NCBI GenBank assembly: GCA_027625915.1
Contig: JANTQA010000020.1
Coordinates: forward strand, 1,922,001-1,986,000
DNA from: Anaeramoeba flamelloides
Taxonomy: Eukaryota; Metamonada; Anaeramoebidae
Direction of reading: 5' to 3'
DNA length: 64,000 nt
The position numbers and the translations under genes were made by a program. Positions 9,501 through 21,626 of this stretch are shown here, in pieces. The notes below the pieces were generated by a model that was given only the letters and a program-made list of their open reading frames with translations, had not been told where the DNA came from and did no database searches. The number at the start of each line of letters is the position of its first letter. Position 1 is the stretch's first letter.

Positions 9501-12500
9501 ATTTTAATTGATTGATCTGGCCTTGTCTTTTACTGTTATAGTTCTGATTTCCAATTTTTGAAAAAGCTGATTGTGTTTTCAAATTTCCATTTTTTTTACC
9601 CGAAAATTGTTATTCAATTTTTGATAAGAATAATTTTCGATCAAAATCAAATCTTCTTTTTTTAAAGAAAAGAATTGCACATCATGATCATGAAAAAATT
9701 TTTTCAAAAAAAATTAAACATTTGCTATTTTTGACTTTTAGATAACCTCACTTATAATAAGCACTATCGGTTAATAAAAGATCTTGGATCAAAAATTATT
9801 TTTGAGATATTTAACAATTTAAGTTGGAAAATCCAATTTTCGAGGTTATTTTTTTTTCAAATTTAATAGTAAAAAAATTGAATATTTTTTTTTTTCACAG
9901 TTAAGAGGTTATAATCATATATTTTAAAAGCATTTTAGATTTAATAAATATCATTCAAATAGGATAACGAATTATTTTGATTATTAAATAATTATTTATT
10001 GATACATATTGAAAAAAATATTTTTTTTTTTGATTTTCCGTTAGATTTTTTTTAATTTTTGAAATAAACCTAGGACACTTTCGTTAGGTTTTCCAGAATT
10101 TAAAAGAATTGAGTAAAATCATCTAGATTTTACTCGATTCTTTTGAATTCGGGAAAACCGAGGTTAGCTTTTCTTGAGATTTTCTGTTTTATTTGTGAAG
10201 TGTTATAGGTTTTTTTTACTTTTTGAAATAAACAGAAAAATTTAATAAATTTTCGGTTTATTTCGAAAAGCAAAAAAAACCTAGAACACTACACAAATAA
10301 AACAGAAAATCTCAAGAAAAGCTAGGCAATCTACGGACACTTCCGTTAGGCTTTTTTAATTTTTGAAATAAACAGAAAATTTTAAGAAATTTTCGGTTTA
10401 TTTCAAAAAGTAAAAAAAAACCGCGGTTAGCTTTTCCAGAATTTAAAAGAATTGAGTAAAATCTATGATTTTCCCCCATTCTTTTGAATGCTAGGCACTC
10501 TACGGATACTCTTCGTTAGGTTTTCATGAGTTTTTTGTTTATTTGGAAAATCAGTAGATTTTCGTTAGGTTTTTTTTACTTTTTGAAATAAACAGAAAAT
10601 TTTAATAAATTTTCGGTTTATTTCGAAAAGCAAAAAAAACCTAGAACACTTCACAAATAAAACAGAAAACCTCAAGGAAACCTAGGAAACTTTCGTTAGT
10701 TTTTTTTTAATTTTTGAAATAAACAGAAAATTTAACAAATTTTTAGTTTATTATTTAAATTCTGGAAAACATATGACACAACAATAATTATCATAAGGAA
10801 TTTTTTTTCTCTATTTCAGTTTTATTAGATGAGTACAATATTTTCAAAACTATTCGTTATTATCTCTTCAAAGAAATATCTCCAAGTTGAATTAAACTAA
10901 AATTCACCGATCTTCAGTTTATTTGGAATTTCAAACCCCAAAAACATACCTTTTTTTCTCGACTAGAGACTTTTAAAAAAGGTGGTACTACTTAAAACAA
11001 TAAATACAATAGCTTCATGAATTAGGCTCTGTAATTAAGATTATATTGTAAATAAACTTTATTATTCAAGGCGAAAGGTTTAGGAAAGTAGTAGTTTTGT
11101 CTAACTTTTTTTTTTTCAATTTATTTTTTTCATGCTAGGGATGTGCAAAAATGATTTCTGAATTTTTCATGTTTTTTTGTTAAAATTGTGATTTTTTCAT
11201 TAACTGTGACACTTTTCGGGTATACCCTCAAGGGTCAGGAAACATGGCAGTATTTTTGATGTATTTAGTAACATTCTATACAATTTAAAAAAGAAAGAAA
11301 GTGATTTGAAGGTAGAAACATTCAAGAGAAAATCGAAAATACTTTTTTCAAATTCAAACAAGCCCAAACATCTTTAATGGGTTATTAAATGGAATTTGTT
11401 GTCATTAAAAACATATCGGATATATTGGAATATTTCCTGGCTTTTGGGGACATACCAAAAAAGTATCATTGTTAATGAAAAAATCACAATTTGATCAAAA
11501 AAACATGAAAAAATTAGAAATCATTTTTGCACATGTGTTTGTTTCTTATCTCTCATCGATAATAGATTGTGAAAATTGGATCATTTTAATTTAATCTTAT
11601 AATTCTTATCTATCCTTTAATTAAAAATTATTTCGCTTCTCTTTTCCTTGAAAGCTGAAAAGAGGTTATTATTAAAAAAAAAAAAACAATGAAAAATTCA
11701 GATTTCAGAAAAAATGTCACAGAAATCACAGAAACCAAAGTGCAGTCATCAATAATTATTTTTTGGAAGAAAACCGAATCATCATGCTTATAAGGATCAA
11801 AAACACTTAAAAAATTATGGGTGCACTTTTTTTTCCTGAAAAAGTTCATATTCTCAGAATTAAAATTGCCAAATATTTCTCATTTTATTAATAGAAACTA
11901 ATTTGAGACTTTTCTGAAATACTTTGTTGAAAAAAAAAAACATGTTTTTAATTTGAAAATTTCATTTTTTATATTTTCAAACAAATACCTTAAGGGATCA
12001 TTCTTTTGTGGCAACAGGAAAAAATATTAAAATAAGTTATTGGTCATATTCAGTGCTCACGGTATTTTGTAGATCCAAAGTGCCAAAAAATTATGATCGA
12101 TAAAGAAAGCCATAAAAGAAAATTTTTTTTTTGAGATAAATTTTTTTTTTCCATTTTTTTATCAAAAAGAAAACATTTAAATTTATGTTATTTCTGACAT
12201 TACAAAAAGTTTTTACCTTGTTCATTACCATTTCTATCACTATTGCACAATAAATAATCTTTATTATCAGGAATATTAATCTAAAGAATTTTTTTTTTTT
12301 TTTGAGATAATTCTTTTGGTTATTAAACAATAAAATCGATTTTTTTGATCGATTGGAAAATAATTATATTTCTTCACGAAAAATAGTTATGATAACCATA
12401 ACTATTAAAGTCATTTACAAATTTGACTTATAAATTATATTTTTGTTCAAAGATAAAATTCGATTTTTTACAAAATAAAATTTTCTTGAAAGATATTTTG

Positions 12501-14438
12501 GAAACAAGTAATTTTATCCACAAAATTCAAAATCAATTTTTTTCTTACAAAAAAAGATTTAAATTGCTTTAATAATTCTTTTGAATAAGAACAAACAATT
12601 TCTAAAGTCAAACAATTTTCAAAATTTGAAAAATTTTTTTGTAGTATTTTTTATTCGTTTTTTGAAACTGAAAAAATTACCTTTTTTAAACTTTAAAGAA
12701 CAAAAAAATTAACTGAAGAGATCTGAATTTCATTGATAATTTTGATTAAGTAACTATCAAATTTTCATTTATTTAATCACCTATACTTCTATTAATTTTA
12801 TTTGATGAGATTTGAATTGAAATATTAATTAATTGAAAAATAAAAACAAAATAATAGTTTTCTTTCAAAAACAAGATTTTTCAACATAAAAAGAAAAATG
12901 TGTTCCGCCATTTACAAGAATTAACTTCATTTTTTTAAAAAAATAATAGGTTATTTTTTTTGGTTTTATATTGGAAATATGTGAAATTTTGGCAATTAAA
13001 AAAAGAGACTAAAATTAATAAATTACTTAAATGAGGTTAACTCAGCCATCCATAAGCCAAAACACAAATTACAAAAAAACAGTTTTTTTAGATCTCAACA
13101 AGATTTTCATTTTATTTTTAAAAAAAATATTTGTACCTTAAATTTTTTTATCCAAATTAGTGATTCTGTTATATTGATTTTAATTCCTTTTATTAACTTA
13201 GTTTTCCTTACGGTATGTTCTTCAGATAGCCAAATATTTGAATTAAAAGCAATTATTGAGAAATAATTTTATTCTAATTGATTAGCATAACTATAGAACT
13301 GTTTATAAAAAAAGAGATGTTGAAATTGAATGAGAAATCATATGCGTACTCGGAATTCAAATGAGTCCAAAACTTATTTTTGAAATTTTATTTCAAAATT
13401 ATTAGATTTTATAATAATGATCACAATTAAAAATTTGGATTTTGCAAATTTTTTTTTTTCTAATTATTTTTCCCTAATCAAAAGATAGAAATCTAAATAA
13501 AAGCATTTCTGTATTTACAAATTAACATTTAGAACTTAAAATAATATTTATTCCAATTATACAAAAAGGAATAAAATCCTAAAATTGAGAAAATATTATT
13601 ACTGAAAAAAAAAATGGATAACTTCCTTCGAAAAAGCTAAACAGTTCAATTGCTAATGGCTTTGAAATTTACACTGCTATTATAGTTCTTAAATGCAAAG
13701 TTTTTTTTATAATTATTTCAAAAGTTGAATAATAAACTATTTTTCAGTCAAAGGGGCCCAGTTGTAATAGTATAATACATGTGTTTAAAGTGTTTGCATA
13801 GATATTAGAAGAAAAATTTTATTTTAGAAATTTTCAAAATTGAAATCATTTTTTCACATTTTGTTTTTTTTTTTTCGATTTTTTTTTTATAAACGTCATT
13901 CAGTTGCAAAAAAATTTTTATTGCAAGATCAATAGTCACTAGGTAAAAATGTGTTATTCTAAGGTTATTGAAACCATGCAAAGATTGTTGAGAAATCATA
14001 TTGATTTCTATTGCAATTCTATTCGATCTTTGATCCTGATATTTGTTAATAAATGTGAAAAATTTTCACTTCATTTTCATTTCCTTTTTCAAATAGTGAC
14101 CACAAAAACCAACAAACTTGGTTTTGGGGTTTGATTTCTAAAAGAAAAGTATGGAAAATGAAGTGAAAAATGTTTCCTATTTATTATTCAAATACCAGTA
14201 GAAGTTCAAAACGAACATTCCTGTTTTTGTTAATAGCCAAAGAATTTGAGTTTTTCAATTTTTAAGAAAATTTATTGATTAATTAGTTTTCTTTCAGATA
14301 TATATCAACAATTCTTTGATGTATATTATTCTGTTTATTTCTTATTTGTTCTTCAAAGACCAATAATAAAAAATAATTGATATTTGAAAAAAAATTTGTG
14401 ACCCTTTGACTGAAACAGAGTTTATAATATGTTCACTT

Positions 14439-14484
<46 letters not shown>

Positions 14485-16085
14485 CCTGAATGAATTTCCG
14501 TTTTATAAAAAATATTAATCTGATTTTCAAATTATTGATAAGAAAAAAAACCCAAATTAATGTTTATTGATGAAATAAAATAATTAATTGATTTATTTTT
14601 ATAAATTTTAATTTTCTTTCTCTCTAATTTTTATTCAAACCTTTTATTATACCCATCTATTCTAACAAATATTTTTTTTTTATTTTTTAATAGATGATAA
14701 AGCTGAAAACAATATTAAAAGATTCTTAAAAAATTTTGATTCTTGTCAACCTATAATTAAAGAAATTATAAGTTGTTCATTTTTAATGATTCATTTAATT
14801 TGGAAAGAAATGGATTATCCAATTTTAAGGACTCTTTCACAATTCACTTCAACATTAATTCATTTTGTTAAAATGGATCAATCATTAGAAACAGAAGTTT
14901 TATTAAATATTTCTCAAAGGCATTTTTCGTATATTGCTTTTATCATTTCAAATGCACCAGTAAATATTTAATTTTCTTATTTTTCTTCAAAAGACTTTTT
15001 TTTTTTAATTTATTTTTTCTTTTTATTTTTAAAAAATTCGATATTAAAAAAAAAAAAAAAAAAAGGTTCTTTTTTATGATAAATGGGATACAATGAAAAA
15101 TATAATCATGGGAAGAGAATTTGTAATAAAAGAAGAATATAAAATTTTAGTAAAAGAATTATTTAAAATTAATGAAACTGAAAAAGAAATTATGAAAAAA
15201 AATGAAATAGAAAAAGAAAAAGAAAAAGAGAATAATAAACCCCAAGAGGAGCACAATAAAAAAGAAAATCAAAATGAAGAAAAACAAAATGAAAATAAAA
15301 GCATCCAAAAAATTAATAAAATTCTTTCAAATGAATCGATTAATACCAATCAAAAAGATAATCAAACAACATCATCTTCTACATCGACATCAATTAACAA
15401 TGAAGAAAGTTCTGCTAATATAAATCAAAATCTTGAAACTTCAAGCATTACTAGCAATCAATCACGAACAAAAGAAAATATCATTGAAGATCAGGCAACC
15501 CAAACAAAAACTTATCAGGAAGAAGAGCCGGGATCAGATGTTGAAGATAAAAACGAAGAAGAAACTGCAATAAAAATGCTTCATGAATATTTTGACAAAC
15601 CATTGCCGTTACTGCCAATAACAGAAACATGCTTATCGGGACTGTATACACCACCACACATATCAGAACAACAAACAAATCAAATAATGGATTTATTTAC
15701 AAGCGAGTTTAATATTTTAAATAATTCCGAAGCATTATTGGCATCTTTATTAAGCAACGAAGTCGTAGAAAACCCAAAGCAATTAATAGAACAAATTTTG
15801 GATGTTTATTGCTACGAATTCCATGCGGTTGGCTTAGATATTTGCCAAGACTATTCCGAATTCGAATATTTGACAGAAAAAATGATTGATCAGTGTATTG
15901 AAACAAAACCAGTAAGTGCACCATTGTTAGTACAATTAAATATACCGCTAACGAAGACCAAAAAAGATCAAGATATTTCTTTTATTCTAAATAAAGAAAA
16001 TGAAAAAAAAAAAACTCATGGTAAATTTTTTAAAAAAATAAGAAATACCAAAATAAATAAAAAAAAAAATAAAAAAAAAAAATAG
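6543..16085 (+). CDS. PH domain / RhoGAP-like signalling protein, spliced, about 775 aa
   Basis: Proposed exons: 6543 to about 6965, 7335-7953, 14694-14959 and 15066-16085 (stop TAG). Exon 1 is a PH domain (KSQKKRYLVLQG near residue 10, MKWVERLKSY at its end), which usually binds phosphoinositides or proteins. The start of exon 2 looks like a second PH-like beta fold (EEYFCLLTFDKLLLKPF). Next comes a RhoGAP-like helical module: LLPDPIFQF matches the LPEPL motif, LRTLSQFTSTLI the NLAxVFxPxL helix, and IISNAPVLF the closing helix. The Arg-finger position reads NIFQ rather than GIFR. The last exon is Lys/Glu/Asn-rich, with a more ordered part (HEYFDKPLPLLP) and a very basic tail. Phases agree at the two visible joins (A|AT across 7953/14694; CCA|GTT across 14959/15066). 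The exon 1 donor is uncertain, and the 6.7-kb intron could instead separate two genes. Confidence 0.6.
8108..8335. repeat. GTTATAA-rich dispersed repeat, copy 1
   Basis: The stretch contains about ten copies of GTTATAA or its complement, with the landmark TTCAAAAAATATTGA followed by AAATCATCA. The same series, in the same order and orientation, recurs at 49790-50015. No coding content is seen. It lies in the long intron of the PH/RhoGAP-like gene. Confidence 0.65.
8420..8885 (-). pseudogene. Decayed transposase-like N-terminal fragment with two helix-turn-helix-like stretches
   Basis: On the minus strand around 8720-8850 the translation reads NGNSLSLISNELDIGIKKD then HYWIDAWNKEK, the spacing of a transposase HTH (GxSLxxIAxELxI...W). 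In another frame at 8560-8720, PDELWLYMKYETLKNKSL followed by CQELSIKCRELFP resembles a second DNA-binding helix set. A paired-HTH layout is typical of Tc1/mariner transposases, and MITEs of that type are abundant here. There are stops and a frame change, and no DDE domain is recognised. This is a tentative reading. Confidence 0.3.
10030..10780. repeat. Modular palindromic cassette block 1
   Basis: Several fold-back cassettes are joined head to tail. One is TTTTCCAGAATTNAAAAGAA, then GAGTAAAATC, then the complement. Another is built on GAAATAAACAGAAAATTTAA facing AAATTTTCGGTTTATTTC and is bracketed by AGGTTTTTTT and AAAAAAACCT. Linkers such as CTAGGCA, CGTTAGG and TTTGTGAAGTGTT recur between them. 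The same cassettes appear near 17640, 50130, 50920, 53340 and 57300. No coding content is seen. Confidence 0.75.
11136..11534. mobile_element. Inverted-repeat element with hAT-like left end, about 400 bp
   Basis: The left arm TAGGGATGTGCAAAAATGAT, continuing into CATGTTTTTTTGTTAAAATT, faces a right arm ending TTTTTGCACAT. The arms are alike over about 75 bp (both hold AATGAAAAAATCACAA or its complement). TAGGGATG followed by GCAAA is reminiscent of hAT termini, but the right end diverges after GCACAT, so no 8-bp target duplication could be confirmed. There is no transposase frame. Confidence 0.5.
13745..14412. mobile_element. Inverted-repeat element with CAGTCAAAGGG ends, 668 bp, copy 1
   Basis: The left end CAGTCAAAGGG (13745) and right end CCCTTTGACTG (14412) are perfect 11-bp inverted repeats. 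A diverged copy with the same internal order lies at 23879-24612: shared ATATTAGAAGAAAAA, CACTTGGTAGAAAAATG-like text, and ATATCAACAATTCT in the right part. No clear target duplication or coding frame was found. Confidence 0.6.
14442..14482. repeat. (TA)n microsatellite
   Basis: About 20 uninterrupted TA units lie in the long intron of the PH/RhoGAP-like gene, just after the 13745-14412 element. Similar TA runs occur at 17417-17442 and 39490-39516. Confidence 0.95.
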
Positions 16086-19000
16086 CCATAATTTAAACAA
16101 TTAACTTTGATTTATTTTTTTTTTTTCAATTATTTATTTTTATTTGTTTTTTAAATTATTTTGGAATATTAAAATCAATTTTTTATAAAATAATTTAACT
16201 TTAAATAAAATGACAATATTAAATTAATCTTTTTTATTTTTGGAAATGTTTGTGATTTTTATTTCTTAGTTTTCTCAAGTTTTTCTAATCATCTGAGTTT
16301 TGATAAGAATTCTGAAATCGAAATAAATCAATTTCATATAAAATAAAATAATTTTTGTCTAGTTTTTCTCTTACTTGTTTTTTTTTTTCTTAAATTTTGA
16401 TTTTTTTAACGACAAATCTAATCAAACTTTCTGTTTTTTTATTTTTATTTTATTGATGGTATGGAAAACAAAAAGTGTACCATTTCTTAACTATTAAAGA
16501 GAGAAACGTAAAGGTACTACCAATGGGGGAATACCAAATCAATAAATCAATAAATATATTCTTAAAGATCAGTATAATCTTAATAATTTAACAAAAATTT
16601 CATTTCTTTATTAAAATTTTTGAGATTATCTTTTTTGTTTTTACAAAAGTTATATCTTTCTAAATTTCAAAGAAAATCTTTTGAATTCTAAAAAATCTAT
16701 TTCTAAAAAAAACTAAGCAAATTTATTTTGAAAATATTTATATTTAAACTTGTTTTTAATATAAATATTTAGAGATAAAAAATTAACATTAATAATTTGG
16801 AGATTCTTAAGAATAAAACAATTTTTTAATTTTGCAGGCTATTAATTCGATCAAAGATAAAATTAATTCTTATTAAAATTTTATATGATATTTTTAAACT
16901 CTGAAAATTTGTTGTTATTATTTTTTATTGTTCACCATAAAACACAAAGAAATCAGAGTTAAATAAAAATTTATTAAATAAAAACAAATCATGTTTTTTT
17001 TTGTGGTAAGTCCAAACTTTTACTAAAAATCACAACTAATATTAATATTTTTAATAGAAAATAATCGTAAGTTACACCATTATTGTTTAAAAATTGAATA
17101 AATCCTTGCAGCAATTTAGGGCATGTTTTAAGTTTATTTCAACAATATAAAAGATTTAACAATAATTAAAAAAAAAGCTATCGAAACAGTATTAAAGAAA
17201 AAATAATTAATTTTAAAACTTATAAATTTTAGAATATTATTGGCTAATAATGATTATTTTTCAGAATATTCAAGTGATTTTTTTATTAAATATTGCAAAT
17301 TAGGATTTGTTTTTAAAATTTAAAAAACCCTTTTCATCTTTTGACCCTTTCTCTGAAAGTTTTCTAGCTTTCCCCCCTTTTTTCTCTTTTTTTATCCGTG
17401 TACGTACTCTTTTTTAAATATATATATATATATATATATATAATCAGTAGAGAAAAAGATTTAAAAAAAATCATATGTGTCATTACAAATATGGATAAGG
17501 ATTATAGAAAAAAACAATTTTTAAAATTCGGGCACCCAGTGCCCACACTCTGATAGTTATGGAATATCAATTATTAATCACTGATTGTGGAATTTTTGTA
17601 TGTAATAAATACTCTTTCTATCGGGTTTTTACTCCTCCTGTGTATTCAGGAGAAGTGTCTAGGTTTTCCAGAATTAGTAATAATTTAGTAAAATCAAAGA
17701 TTTTACTCAATTCTTTCAAATCCTGGTAAACCTAACTACAGCGGATAGTTTCTATTTGGTAATGAAAATGATAAGATTATTTTTTAACTTTAATATTTTA
17801 ATTATTTTTCTTTTTCTCTTTTTTTATTTGATAATTTTTTTTTAATTACTCCTATATCTAAATTAAATAAAAAACAATTTTCACGATGTTGTAGAAATAA
17901 TTAACACGAATCACCAAAATAACTCCTATAAAGCTATTATTATATCTATCTAATGATAAATCAATCAAATAAAAAATGAAAATATAAAAACATTATTGTA
18001 TTGTTTTTCAGTTTAATTGAATTTTCAAAAAATAGGTGTATCAAAGTAATCTTTGAAATAATTCAATTTACGAATTTAAATTAATATCGTTATATTTCAA
18101 AAGAATAGTTGACATATCTTCTCTTATTTGGTAATATTGTTTATTTTATACCTAGATTTTAAAAAATTAAAAAATAAATAATTAGTTACAATTTAAAACA
18201 AAAATAAATTATTAATTTAACCCGAACTCTTGACCAAATAATTTAAATTTGACTGAAAATTTGTCCAAAAAAATTTATAAAATTATATAATGTAAAAATA
18301 ATTTTATTTTAAATTTAATTTATATTTTTTTTTTTAAAAATCGAATATATTTAAATAATATAATTAAAATAATACCTAAAATGGTAATCAATAGATAAAA
18401 ATAAAATTAAATATGATATTATATTAAATTTTATAATTGATAAATTATTTATTAAAGTATAATAGGCCATGTTGGAGTCAAAAGGGTACTTTAAAAAATT
18501 CCAGAAAAAATTGATCTGTTTTTCATTAAAACTAGAAAGTTTTTAATGTGGAGACATACTTTTCTAAAAAAAAAAATAATAATTTTTTACAAAATTTGCA
18601 TGGGAAAAATAATAAAACACAAAAACCAAGTAAAATTTCAAATGTTGAAAATTTTTTAAAAAGTTATTTTTTACAATGTATGTAACTACACAATTTTTAA
18701 TTATAAAATTTTTCTTATTTAGAGAATTTTTTATAAAAATTTATCACTTATAATCCTTTGATAACAATTCAAATTAATAATTCTCTTTCAAAGGCAATTC
18801 ATTTATTTGGAGTTATAAAGGGTATTTGATTAGATATTTATTAATTTTTATTTGCATTTATTCATTTTTTTAGCTTGGTGGGTATTGTAAATGATAAATA
18901 ATTGTTAAAATTTAAAGTAGTGAATGATTTTAATTTGGAATTTCTTATAGAATTTATTTTAAATATTTTAAAAACATTGATTTTAGTTTTGTAATAAATT

Positions 19001-19929
19001 TTTAATTGTGGTTTACAAAGTTGTAGATCTTCAATTTGGATAAATTACAAAAATCAATTTTTTAAACAATTTTAAAGCAATGATAGAAAAAAACTTTAAA
19101 TTTTTTATTGATTTCTTTTTGTTTGGATTTAAATTTATGTTTTGTTTTGACAAAAAAAAATAACTCTTTTGATGTAAAATAAATTGAAATTTTTATCTTA
19201 TGACATAATAGAAATTGAAGATAATATTTCAAAGAGGATATTTTTTAAAATACAATTAATTTTTAGGTCTTTTAAAATTTAAAGGTGCTCGAATGGCTGT
19301 ATTGGAATTGGGTTTAATAAAGATGATTTCAACCAAATTTGCCCTACTTTTTTGAAAATCTACTATTTCTTGACAATACATACAAAAAAAATAAAATCGA
19401 TTATTCTGAAAATATTCTATTTTTCAAATCATCGAAATAAGCAACATTAAATATTTAAATCGAAAAAATAATACTGTGAAGAAAAGATCAAAAAAGAGAA
19501 AAATTTCAAGGTGAATTGTTGTGTAAAATATTTAATCTTATTGGTGAAATAAAGATTAATAAATCTGATCAAAGATAATTTCATTGGATAAAGTTTATAA
19601 TTTGAAACTTTAAAGCCAAACTTTTAATTGAAACAATCCCAAATTCAAAAATAATAAAGTTTCAATTCATTTTTCTTTGGACATTCCCCTTAAACAGTAA
19701 AAATAAAATAATTTTTGTAGTATATAATTTAAAAACAAAAATTGAAAATTAGTTTTGGGTTTATTAAAATTAATAATTTGATATTTCAGCAAAACAACAA
19801 AATTAATTTGTGGTGTTTTTTTATATTTTTCGATTTTTCTAATTTTCTTGGTTTGAAAAAAGAAAAAAGTAAAAAAAAACAAAAAAAAGAAGAAAAGAAG
19901 AAAAGACTGGTTGGTTTGGTCAAAAAGAT
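16086..19929. other. 3.8-kb gene-free AT-rich spacer
   Basis: This lies between the convergent ends of the PH/RhoGAP-like gene and the TH1 gene. It is extremely AT-rich with no protein-like frame. It holds a TA microsatellite at 17417-17442 and a palindromic cassette at 17640-17735. The part from 18460 to 19400 is slightly richer in G but shows no recognised repeat or coding signal. Confidence 0.55.
17640..17735. repeat. Modular palindromic cassette 2 (single unit)
   Basis: A lone fold-back unit: CTAGGTTTTCCAGAATT, AGTAAAATCAAAGATTTTAC at the centre, then CAATTCTTTCAAATCCTGG and TAAACCTAA. It is the same cassette as in the large blocks at 10030 and 57290. Confidence 0.7.
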
Positions 19930-21067
19930 TTATTTTTTTGATGATTCGTCGACTTGATACAATTCTGTTAGAACACCACTTTCAACTTTAAGGAATTTGA
20001 TTTCTCTCCAAACACTTTTGGAGATTTTAAGAATGAATTGATCTTCAAACAAGACATTCAATTCCCTTGTTGTGATTTCTTTATAAAGCTCTGTTAGCCT
20101 GAGCGCTAATTCAATTTTCAAAGGCGAATTGATTAAATAGGAATATTCTGATTTGATTTCAATTGCCAAGAAGTTGTCATCAAAGGTTGACATTTTTAAG
20201 GAGCTAATTTTGGAGATTTCGATCCTTCTTTTGACGCTTAAACCTTTTGTTAAATTGTAAAGTGCTTTTTCCGTTAACAAAAACAGCCTTTCTTGTGCTT
20301 TTGATCTCTTATTGACCTTTTGTAAAATACCTGAAAAGACAACACGCTTCTCTCCTTTTAATTTGGTTGTAGAAGTAAAAGTTGTTTGTTGTTTTTGTTT
20401 GTTATTGTTATGTATATAGTTGGGTTTAATGTTCATTTTGATTTTTGTTTTTTCTTTCTTTTTTCTTATTAGAATTGTGGTTTTCTTTTTTCGGTTTTCT
20501 TTTTTCTTTTTTCTTTTTTCTTTTTTCTTTTTTCTTTTTTCTATTTAATAAAAAATAAGAAAAATTTCTTTCAAAAGGAAAAAGAGAATGATAAACAAGA
20601 CTGGAAAAGAAAAGAAATTCAAATTTTGATCAAAAGACAAGTAAAAGCTTTTTTTTTTATTTGTGTCTTTGTTCATTTTCTTTTAAATAGAATATAATTT
20701 TGGAGATCAAAACCGTTTCTGATTTTTGAAAAGTTGTTTTTTCAATTATTCCTTTTTACTTATGTTTATTTGAAAATTAATTCCAATAATTGAATTGGCT
20801 TTCCCTTAGAGTGAAAACAGAAGCAACGTGTTGGAAAAAATTGATATTTTATTTATCATTTATTTGTTTGTTGAAGGAAATTTTCTTTTTGAATACAATA
20901 AGAAAAAGATTTTTGTTTTCTTTGTGGAAGGAAAAAAAATTGTTACTGTGTTTATTTAGTATTGCAAGAACAGATTTATTTTTCCCAATTTCAAGATGAT
21001 CTCCTTTAAATTCTTTGCCATAACTTGAATGGCGTCGTTTCTTGACATCCATAAATGGTGAAATCAT
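19930..21067 (-). CDS. Stand-alone myosin-I tail homology (TH1) protein, 181 aa
   Basis: Exon 1 (21067-20947) encodes MDVKKRRHSSYGKEFKGDHL and GKNKSVLAILNKH. Exon 2 (20354-19930) encodes KRVVFSGILQKVNKRSKAQ and RLFLLTEKALYNL, then further beta strands to the stop. These are the signature runs of the class-I myosin TH1 domain (KKRRxxS...F.GDY; VxFSG.V.KxNR; LLLTD.ALYNL), a basic, phospholipid-binding fold that anchors myosin I to membranes. The phases join (A|GA) across a 592-nt intron that includes a CTTTTTT-type repeat. The first Met is close to the TH1 start, and only about 560 nt separate it from the divergent PUS1 start, so no motor or neck exons fit upstream. It is thus a motor-less TH1 protein, probably cortical or membrane-bound. 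The domain call is strong; the exact exon 2 acceptor is inferred. Confidence 0.82.
20480..20541. repeat. CTTTTTT short tandem repeat
   Basis: About seven units of a 7-bp CTTTTTT-like motif lie in the TH1 gene intron. It may serve as, or have grown from, a polypyrimidine/purine tract. Confidence 0.8.
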
Positions 21068-21626
21068 TTTTCTTTAAAATTATCAAAAAAAAAAAAAACA
21101 ATAAGAGGATGAAATTAAAAAAAATGAAACTTGATAAAAATTTATAGATTCCAAGTAAAAGGAACCACTGAGGTTACAATTACAACCAATAGTTTTTCTA
21201 TTTTCGTAATTACTGTTAATGGAAAAACAGAATGTTACTATAATTTTCTTTCAACTTTCCTCTTTATTTATCATTGAAATACGAAGGTTGAGATTGAAAT
21301 TTGTTTCAGACATTTTTTTGTTTGTTCCTTTTCAATTGCATGAATTGGTATATTTTGAGTAACTAAAAAACCTGTTGAAAGGAATAGGGAAGAATTGGAA
21401 AAGAGAGAGACTTGATTTAGTTAAATTTATTAGCTTTGATCTATTCTAAATAAAACGATTGTGTTTTTCAAAGTTAACGCACCATATTTTTCCAAAGAAT
21501 GACTTTCTACTAATATCACCTTTAAGAACACATTTTAAATAAAGAAAGTGGTCATTTTCATATTTTGTCTCTAATATTTCTTAAATTTCTTACATATCAT
21601 TTTTTTCAAATTACCTTCTCTTTGTG

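Larger units (their letters stand above)
9347..11905. repeat. Dispersed repeat split by a 1.9-kb composite insertion
   Basis: The segment 9347-9640 matches 36590-36880 (shared TTTAAATAGTCCTAG and CCTTGTCTTTTACTGTTATAG). The segment 11590-11905 matches 36975-37315 (shared CCTTGAAAGCTGAAAAGAG, AACCAAAGTGCAGTCATCAA and AAAAATTATGGGTGCACTTT). In the 36.6-kb copy the two parts are nearly adjacent. Here about 1.9 kb separates them, made of palindromic cassettes (10030-10780) and the inverted-repeat element at 11136-11534. The 36.6-kb copy therefore approximates the state before insertion. Confidence 0.65.

Noticed and set aside
12091-12330. Lys/Ile-rich minus-strand frame
   Set aside because: Low-complexity translation of AT-rich intron DNA.
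15074-15678. Minus-strand frames opposite the last exon of the GAP-like gene
   Set aside because: Mirror frames of a coding exon with biased composition.
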